DNA of 64,000 nucleotides, from the NCBI GenBank assembly GCA_001695595.3, contig MBPM02000054.1, positions 124,001 to 188,000 of the forward strand. The letters run 5' to 3'. The notes under the pieces were generated by a model. The model was not told the DNA's origin and did not search any database. It worked only from the letters and a program-made list of their open reading frames with translations. The translations under genes were made by a program, and so were the position numbers. The DNA is from Plasmopara viticola (taxonomy: Eukaryota; Oomycota; Peronosporomycetes; Peronosporales; Peronosporaceae). Numbering within the stretch: the stretch's first letter is position 1; every line of letters begins with the position of its first letter. This document shows positions 57,400 to 64,000 of the stretch, piece after piece.

Positions 57400-59300
57400 A
57401 CTTTTCGCATGTTGACCAAGCTGTCTGCATTGACCGAACCTTCTTTGGGTCTCGAAGAAGTCTCATTACTCCAAATTGTAATATTTTGCGCTGCATTGAT
57501 GTTTGCAATGCTCTTTGTGATGCGCTTGGTCTCCATAACGAACCTGCTGGACGACCAGAGCCGTGAATAAGCACGAAATTTGCACTTCTGATTCCGGTAC
57601 ATCGTCAAGATCAAATATCACCCTTTGACTGTCAATTCGTGCATCGGTGAACTTCTCTTGCATTTGCGCGAGCTATCCATCGATTGATTGTGCTGCCGGT
57701 GCCGCTGCAGGTGCCCGAGGAGGCTGCATTAACCACCAATGCGAGTCAAAATTATAAAGATCAAGTCTTACCGTTGCTGCTGGTGCTGCTGCCCTGGTGC
57801 GAAAGATACGCGTGCATGGATGACCAAAATCAGAGGTGAACATTCCATGACAGTTGCCGCTGTCGTGTCGGTAAAACGCCGACTGCAACTTTGCGACCGA
57901 CATGTTTTCCATGACAACAGAAAAGCCCGTGTTATATCGCAGATTGGCGAAGTGCGTTCCTTTGCAATCTGGACCTTGATGACAGCAAGCTGGTCTTCGC
58001 ACGCGTGACGTCACGTCGAGTCCGCCATTAAATTGTTTGCCGTCAAATTGGCAACCCAATTTCTTAACGCAGAATGCGCGCTTTCGACTGATGCGGCTAA
58101 ATGCCCGAAATGGCGCTTTTTCTTCCAGAAAGCCCCGACAAATCGATCTTTGTACACAAGCTAGGTACTCTCGGGATTGACTGTGATGTGCACAAGAAAG
58201 GTCTCGGGCATATCAGTAAGCTGCAGGGCAAAAAATCTCACAGTCGATGGAAACACAAGTAAGTTCCTCGACCGAGTCAAATCGTCGAAGGCTGTAAAAG
58301 ATGTAAAAGTTCTCCGTTGCTTTGCAAAAATATTCTTAAAAAAATGTCAATGGCCAATGAGGCCGTTAGTATCAAGACACACGGCATCTAACGCGTTCAC
58401 GAGCGCCAGTTCGCGGTCGGACACGAAAGTTGATGGTCTGACCGAGAAGTGCCGAAACACGCGCGCTAATAAGCGGATTGTCCTGAGACTTTTTTCTTTA
58501 CCATAAAGGAGTATGCAAATGTGAGCCTTTGAGACGTGGCTGTGGCAAGCCAAAAACATTCGTCTTGTAGGTGGAATTCATGAACTAGACTTGCTGGCGC
58601 ATGATGAGCTGCGTTGCCGAAGGAAAGACAATGAAGAAGTTGGTAAGCCGCCGCTGTTCGTCAAAGGTAGAGAAGCACGGACTCCAAACGCAACTTAGCG
58701 AATACTGCTCCATTTGAAGCGCCGAACTCTTCAGGTCGTCAAGCAGTGTGACAAGGGGCGAGCGACCTGACAAATTACAACTATGTCTAACGTTTTGTAT
58801 GTTGTGAAATATCGTGATGCCGTGGTCATTACGCATAGCGCAGTGATACATGACGAGTGCAACAAAAGCACAAGACCTGCCGAGCCGTGAGGAGTCGGTA
58901 CTCGGGATGCATCGCACGTTCAGCGAAAGGTTGATAATTGTGTTGATGTGGTCAATTGCTGCAACCCAAATGTACATGGCGTCTTCTTCTTTTGTATGCA
59001 ATCGGCAGATCTTTAAAGCAGTTTGGCCAACGGTGAGCCGGCTCTCTCGCGCACATTTTCGTTGGCCGAGACTCAAGCCTTATCATGACGAAAGCACTGT
59101 AAACAGACAGCCCTGATAGCGCCGTCGGGATGATTACTGAGTTTTCGCGTACGCCTCTTGGTCGAACACAAAGTCTTCTTGCTGCGCTGCGCAATCCACT
59201 GCCATACGAGCTGCATGGCCAAGGTGCGCTCCGCAAGGTCTTGTAGCAAGTTCGCGATGGAAATAATTTAGTTGCGGGAGATGGAGAAATTGCGTTTTTG
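57400..59300 (-). pseudogene. MULE-type DDE transposase relic
   Basis: The minus strand carries the order of a Mutator-like (MULE, FAR1-related) transposase. About 58620-58850 reads IQNVRHSCNLSGRSP, then LTNFFIVFPSATQLI. At 58548-58583 is NSTYKTNVFGLP, where the family has a catalytic aspartate before STYKTN; here it is asparagine. At 58382-58430 is TFVSDRELALVNALDAV, containing the second catalytic aspartate. At about 58318-58365 is GH-stop-HFFKNIFAKQR, with a stop where the WH of the CHWH-like motif should be. Near 57850-57950 come FSVVMENMSVAKLQSAFYRH and downstream C-terminal text to 57480. Multiple stops and frameshifts make it non-functional. Terminal inverted repeats were not found. 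Confidence 0.78.
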
Positions 59301-59547
59301 GTGGTGTTTCGAGAAAGATTCAAAGTCGCAATGTATATGAACGAAAGCTTGAAGGTTACTTTTTTACAAATATCTTTGGTTACTGCAGCCAATCAACGTT
59401 CAGTATTTAATTGTAGCCCTATTTTTGATAATTGACGGGTGCAGTGCGAGGTTTACGATAGCTGTGGGGGTTAACGGCTCGCTAAAATATGTCACCCGAC
59501 AGAGTGGGAGTGCACTTTACATCACAAAAGCTTCGCGGGTCCATGCT

Positions 59548-60909
59548 TTAATCGTTACACTCGCGACCATTTCGAATTGCAGACACATGCCGACAGCGTT
59601 GACGGCAGCGTTCTGCATTTGCCTCTCTCTCTTGTTTGCTCTGGAGTAAACGAGCTGGCACCCAGTCGTACGTTGTGTGAATCGTCTCTTTAAATTGGCG
59701 ACATCCTTGACCTACTAGCAACGGACTCAACCTTCCTCTTCTCACTCGCTCTGACAATTCCACATGTTTGACTGGAATCGCAACCCACACATTACTCAAA
59801 TTCACACGAGCACCTTGCGTCCTAATCTTTTCAAACCGACTAAATGGAATGCGTTGCGCCAAACTGCTCGGCCTCGCGTGGCTTGGCAACGGTTGCAATA
59901 AAGGGACTCGCTCGCCTTGTCTTCGACGATGAGGCAAAAGCTCTTGTGTTCGTGCTTGCATCCGTCTTTCCACTTGACCGTGGTGCCTTTGTTCCCGTTC
60001 TGAAGGCTTGAGCAATGCGTCACAAGCGCCACGCAGACGTTCACGTTGTCGTTGACGTTTTACTTTCCTCTGTTTAAAAGCTCGCAGGCGACAAAGTGGT
60101 TTTCGAGCCCAATAACCACGCCACACTCGTTGTATCAAACGTGCAGCTAATCGTTGCAGTGCACGATCGATCCAATGGTTCGCTAAGCTAATGCTAGTCT
60201 CACTTATCATTGCCAGCCGTTTTCGTCGAAGTTCGAGTTGCCGAGGCAAGTCGGATAAAAGGGTTATCAATCGAGCTCTTGACGCCAAACGAGCTATTTC
60301 AATTCTCTTCTTCCGTCTCCACATTCGTTGGAGCACAATTGCTCGCCTTGCTAAACGTTGACACTCTTGCAAGGCTACAATGGCTTCCACTTCCGCTTTT
60401 GGCACGTCCTTGATCGTTTCATTATGTAAAGATGCCGAGGTGTCAATTCGTCGTTGCTCTTGGGCAGCGACAAGAGCCGATCGTCCTAAACGAACAAGCG
60501 CTCGAGTTACCGATTTATACACGCGGCGTCGTGGCTCATTACTCAACTTCTCTTTCTCATCACTAATCTGCTTCAACGTTTGATCAAGTGGTCGCTGAAG
60601 CGTCTTCAATACACTCTTCTTGCCAAACAGTGCCAATAGCTTCTGTGCCCATTTTGACGGATACGCAAACAAAGCTGCCACCTTGTGCGAAAACTTCTTT
60701 GCGGCCTGGCGCAGGGATTGCAATAGTGGCAAGACTGCACTTCCCACGGCTGAGACTAACGCTCGCTGGCCTGCTTTTGCTTGAAAAAAACGAGCGACTC
60801 GCTTCGAACGCAGCAGCTGAAGCTTTGACGACGTTGACGCCACATGCTTTGTCTCTGTCTCCCTGGCCGGTCGGAAGCGTGCAGGCAGGTGAGTAATCAC
60901 ACTTTTCAT
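59548..60909 (-). CDS. IQ-motif (calmodulin-binding) protein
   Basis: This gene encodes 453 residues from the first ATG at 60909; the frame is open a little further upstream without an ATG. The protein is very basic and mostly helical. Two IQ-type motifs are visible, AIVLQRMWRRKKRIE (about 190-204) and RLIQRVWRGYWARK (about 257-270), the second a near-perfect IQxxxRGxxxR. These bind calmodulin or calmodulin-like light chains. No motor, kinase or GAP domain is present, so the effector function is unknown; such proteins often sit on cytoskeletal or ciliary structures (inference). It begins only 77 bases after the stop of the VPS13-like gene on the same strand, so either the spacer is a very compact promoter or both belong to one spliced gene. 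Confidence 0.65.
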   Translation of the reverse strand: MKSVITHLPARFRPARETETKHVASTSSKLQLLRSKRVARFFQAKAGQRALVSAVGSAVLPLLQSLRQAAKKFSHKVAALFAYPSKWAQKLLALFGKKSVLKTLQRPLDQTLKQISDEKEKLSNEPRRRVYKSVTRALVRLGRSALVAAQEQRRIDTSASLHNETIKDVPKAEVEAIVALQECQRLARRAIVLQRMWRRKKRIEIARLASRARLITLLSDLPRQLELRRKRLAMISETSISLANHWIDRALQRLAARLIQRVWRGYWARKPLCRLRAFKQRKVKRQRQRERLRGACDALLKPSEREQRHHGQVERRMQARTQELLPHRRRQGERVPLLQPLPSHARPSSLAQRIPFSRFEKIRTQGARVNLSNVWVAIPVKHVELSERVRRGRLSPLLVGQGCRQFKETIHTTYDWVPARLLQSKQEREANAERCRQRCRHVSAIRNGRECND

Positions 60910-60986
60910 CGTTTGCAGCTTTTGAGCCCCAAAATAACAACGACAAGACACCTCCGTTTTATAATAGGTTCTTCATGAACCGTCCG

Positions 60987-63900
60987 TTAACCAAAGAGCT
61001 TAGTTTCCTCACCTTTGCTCTCACCAAAAAGATCGTACGCCGCGTTTGAATGACGTCCAGTGGACCGAAAACGCAGCACAATGGGGCGAGGCGTTTTGGT
61101 CACGAGATACTTAAACTGCGACGTATTGGCCACCCCGACCCCATTGACAGCCACAATGCAGTCACCAGCTACGATTCGTCCCGAAGCTTCGGCCGCGCTC
61201 GACGGTACGCACTCCCGCACAATCACGGATCGTCCACTCTGCTTAGCGATGAGCCCCAACGACACACTTGAAAACTCGACTTCATACTCATCGTCTTGGT
61301 CGGCAACGTCTTGACCAGTAGCGCTTGCGACGTCGGTCAACTGCGTGTCGGCATCCATAGTCGTGCTCTTATTCGCTTGCAAATCGTCACCAATAATCAC
61401 AACGTGCACAGCCCACCAGCTTTGCGTCTCTTGCAGCGTAAATGTGGCCGTGAACCCTCGATTCGCCTTTAAGCGAGCAACCTTGCGGGTAGCGTACACA
61501 TTGCAAGCGTTCGATTGAACAGTAAAGTAAACATCACCAGACGTAAGCAGTGTGGGGGTGTAGCCGTACGCAAACACGACCAAAGCACGATCGGGGCGCC
61601 AAGCGTTGGTGCCCTTAGCTACCGTAGTGCCTTGATCGGTCGCAGAATCCAAGACGCCAGTCAAGTGTCGCCGTTCATGCGGAAGCACATGCAGTAACGC
61701 GCCGTCATTGAGCTGTGTGTTTACTACGAGTGATTGGCGCGAGTTGTTAATCAGCGCCAATGCCACACACCCACGCGCCCCCAGCCCTGTATGATTGGCA
61801 TCCCAATCGTACACCAAGTGACGTACTTGACGCAAAAACTCAGCGTTGCTACCACAATCATGTAAACCTCGCGAGTGTTTGCGCACGATCTCGCCGTTCG
61901 ACAGCTGTTCGTACCGAAATGGAGCGCCCACTGACGTGTCCATGTCCACACTAGACGTAAGTAGTCCTGGAGCTAAGGCACCAGCAGCGGCAGCCGGATC
62001 CGCTTTGCCTCGCAGCGTTGACACGAGCGACGTGACACCTCCAGTAACCATACTCGTCACGAGCGACGTCACTTGAATTGAGTCGATGAGATTCAGCGCT
62101 TGCGACTTGACCGACTGTTCGTAGAAACGCACAATCGCTGCACCCAGGGATTCCTGCGTCGCTAGCGCGTGTGCCAATCGATAGCCTTCGAGCGTCACGC
62201 ACGCATTTTCAATCTTGAGCTTGAGATTCGACAGCCAAAACCCTTCACGCTGACTCGAGTCGCTCTTGTCGCGTGTAAAGCTGACAATCACACGCACGGG
62301 CGAGATTTCTCCCAATGCAATGTACACTTTTCGGCCCGTCATGGCTGCCAAGTCGGTGCCTTGGCCTTCTTCGTCAAAGAGTAAAAAGTAGGCAAGCAAA
62401 TCTTCTTCACTCTCCATTTCCACGTCATGTTCACTTGGAAAAGCAGCAACTAGTGACTTGTGCTTGAAGTGTGCACTTGTTTCCTGTTGCAATTTTTGAA
62501 GACGGACGACAAAACTCATCGAAGTCGAGACCTTAAAGTTCTGCAATTCTAAACGAACACGTTCAACCCACGTGTACTTCGCGTGTGGCCGCTCCAGATA
62601 GGTCAATTCGAGAAATGACTTGTCCGTATCTTTGTCTTGCCCGAGTGGTCTCAACACGACTCTATTCTTCGTTTGGGGTAAAAGATCTTCCACTTTAAGC
62701 CCCATCAGGTTCATCTTGGCAGCCGTAGCCTGTGGTGACCATGTTGCTTCCAAGTTAATGCGCGTCAATGTTGCTCGTGCTACCGGCTCCGTTTCCAACT
62801 CACCCACTTTACCGGGTTTCTTGTCTGTAACAGTGATGATTACGCCTGCAACTTGAGCATGAAGAGTAAAGGTTTGCCATCCCCTTTTGCGTGCGACCGC
62901 GTCTTTTGCCAAGCCTGCATTTGACAGCTTTAATGTCGGATCTGTGTCTGTCACTGCGACAATGAACGTTGCTTGAGAGAGACTGCCTCGCTTGACTGAG
63001 ATCTCCAAGTCTACACCACGTCCACTTGAACGTGGCGGCACGACCAAGTTCGTAACACCTACTTGATCGACGACAAAGGTGACGCTCCAGTCGTAGCCAT
63101 CCGCACAGAATGATCCCGACTCGGTGTCGTTGGGTAGAATGGACGCACGCAAAGGAGCACGTATGCCTCCGACCCAATAAAGCGCATACCAATCTCCAGA
63201 GCCAAGTACATGGTGCGCTATGTTGTCGATTCTCGAATCTTCGAGACGCTGCGACTGTCGAGTCGGCGCTTCCAGGAGCAATACAGTGTGCGACGAGCGG
63301 TTTACAATCAAATATCGGGGAATGACACTCACAAGCGTCGTGACAGAGCCAAAATGCCGTGTGGCATAGTCTACTGACACGCCCAACTCATACAAGACAC
63401 CACGCGAAGACGCACTGTTTCCTACCGATCGAAGTGGAATGCATTCGTCTTGCCAGCTCAACCGCTTAGGGTCCGCTTCAAAGCGAGCTGACCAATTGCA
63501 GCCACGCAAACCGATACGAATTACAGGCACTTTATCGCTACTGTCACTAGAGTAGGCACTAATCTGCGCATTGCCCACTTGCGCACGTGCGGCAAAAGGC
63601 GGTAAATACGCTTCACCATCTGCTGCGGTGCCATAGACGAGCTCCAAGCCAGAACGATTAATCATCCAAACATTTGCCAAGAATTCCACGCGTACAGGAC
63701 GTGCCGTAGATTCGGTACCTCCAATAACACGCACAAGAAGTTGAAACGGACGTCCATCGTTTACCCGCGCAAGCTGGACAGATAACACAGCGCCATCCGC
63801 GGTCCCTCGAGGGGCCAGCTCAAGCCATTTGGAAGGAAGTGTGCAACCTTTTACTTCTAATTGGAACAGAGGACGCTGTGCTATGTCTGTCCACCAAATG

Positions 63901-64000
63901 CTTGTCTTTGCACCTACAGCAATTTCTTGAGCCTCGGACGGGCTTTCACTTGAACCGTACGCAGAGCTATACGCTGACTGGACACGAAACGTGACTGGTA
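60987..64000 (-). CDS. VPS13-like lipid-transfer protein, C-terminal part with PDZ
   Basis: The frame is open from the right window edge to the stop at 60987, so at least about 1004 C-terminal residues are seen and the N-terminal part lies outside. The segments IWWTDIAQRPLFQLEVKG near 63840-63895, VWMINRSGLELVYG and VIPRYLIVNRSSHTVLLLE are typical of the VPS13 adaptor-binding (formerly SHR-BD) region, which docks these bridge-like lipid channels on membranes. A long beta-rich region follows, with SLVTSMVTGGVTSLVSTL in the place of the helical C-terminal part. Residues about 61070-61286 form a PDZ domain (EVEFSSVSLGLIAKQ, then AAEASGRIVAGDCIVAVNGV). A C-terminal PDZ is not part of yeast or human VPS13. 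No intron is needed in the visible part. Confidence 0.72.
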   Translation of the reverse strand, partial: PVTFRVQSAYSSAYGSSESPSEAQEIAVGAKTSIWWTDIAQRPLFQLEVKGCTLPSKWLELAPRGTADGAVLSVQLARVNDGRPFQLLVRVIGGTESTARPVRVEFLANVWMINRSGLELVYGTAADGEAYLPPFAARAQVGNAQISAYSSDSSDKVPVIRIGLRGCNWSARFEADPKRLSWQDECIPLRSVGNSASSRGVLYELGVSVDYATRHFGSVTTLVSVIPRYLIVNRSSHTVLLLEAPTRQSQRLEDSRIDNIAHHVLGSGDWYALYWVGGIRAPLRASILPNDTESGSFCADGYDWSVTFVVDQVGVTNLVVPPRSSGRGVDLEISVKRGSLSQATFIVAVTDTDPTLKLSNAGLAKDAVARKRGWQTFTLHAQVAGVIITVTDKKPGKVGELETEPVARATLTRINLEATWSPQATAAKMNLMGLKVEDLLPQTKNRVVLRPLGQDKDTDKSFLELTYLERPHAKYTWVERVRLELQNFKVSTSMSFVVRLQKLQQETSAHFKHKSLVAAFPSEHDVEMESEEDLLAYFLLFDEEGQGTDLAAMTGRKVYIALGEISPVRVIVSFTRDKSDSSQREGFWLSNLKLKIENACVTLEGYRLAHALATQESLGAAIVRFYEQSVKSQALNLIDSIQVTSLVTSMVTGGVTSLVSTLRGKADPAAAAGALAPGLLTSSVDMDTSVGAPFRYEQLSNGEIVRKHSRGLHDCGSNAEFLRQVRHLVYDWDANHTGLGARGCVALALINNSRQSLVVNTQLNDGALLHVLPHERRHLTGVLDSATDQGTTVAKGTNAWRPDRALVVFAYGYTPTLLTSGDVYFTVQSNACNVYATRKVARLKANRGFTATFTLQETQSWWAVHVVIIGDDLQANKSTTMDADTQLTDVASATGQDVADQDDEYEVEFSSVSLGLIAKQSGRSVIVRECVPSSAAEASGRIVAGDCIVAVNGVGVANTSQFKYLVTKTPRPIVLRFRSTGRHSNAAYDLFGESKGEETKLFG

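Noticed and set aside
57060..57566. 168-residue plus-strand frame
   Set aside because: It starts at a non-ATG codon, has no domain, and its right half overlaps the C-terminal part of the minus-strand MULE relic.
1..64000. CRISPR arrays, bacterial operons or phage features
   Set aside because: No regularly spaced repeats, ribosome-binding-site-led gene chains or phage modules were seen. The introns, retrotransposons and effector genes indicate a eukaryote.

Overview
The window looks like nuclear DNA of an oomycete, most likely a member of the Peronosporaceae and perhaps a downy mildew. Three things point there. Several small secreted-protein genes carry a signal peptide followed by degenerate RxLR and EER motifs. 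The dispersed relics are Ty3/gypsy (chromodomain type), Ty1/copia and MULE elements as seen in oomycetes. The conserved genes are intron-poor and read with the standard code. The species cannot be fixed from the sequence alone.

Layout. The two ends are gene-bearing. On the left, 7978-12015 (+) is one uninterrupted exon for a Codanin-1-like protein. On the right, 59548-60909 (-) encodes an IQ-motif protein and 60987-64000 (-) the C-terminal part of a VPS13-like lipid-transfer protein ending in a PDZ domain, running off the window. Between them lie about 47 kb dominated by decayed transposons, with five secreted effector-type genes: 13143-13892 (+, WY-fold RxLR-like), 27803-29007 (+, one intron), 30615-32159 (+), 43408-43686 (-) and 49387-49902 (+). 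The last four share N-termini and a promoter-proximal motif (CAGTATCAAATTCTCG or close variants) and appear to be two paralogous pairs of one expanding family.

Mobile DNA. I could trace a copia reverse-transcriptase relic (about 400-1250, +); a gypsy pol relic running RT, RNase H, integrase, chromodomain (about 18060-15600, -); a second gypsy relic with RT and integrase (about 38080-35500, -); a third with RNase H (38306-38860, +); a weaker copia-like relic (about 53900-52880, -); an unclassified element with a chromo-like segment and a polypurine tract (54578-56305, +); and a MULE transposase relic (about 59300-57400, -). All are broken by many stops and frameshifts. Three repeat families were also found: a SINE-like family (three full copies plus a 5'-truncated one, two with target-site duplications), a three-copy family near 42.2, 44.6 and 50.7 kb, and a two-copy family near 2.6-3.4 and 23.8-24.6 kb.

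There is no operon logic here. The conserved genes are housekeeping (chromatin or histone supply, lipid transfer, calmodulin binding), while the secreted genes are candidate host-directed effectors in a repeat-rich, fast-evolving interval. No rRNA, convincing tRNA or CRISPR array was seen. All homology calls come from reading translated motifs; no searches were run.
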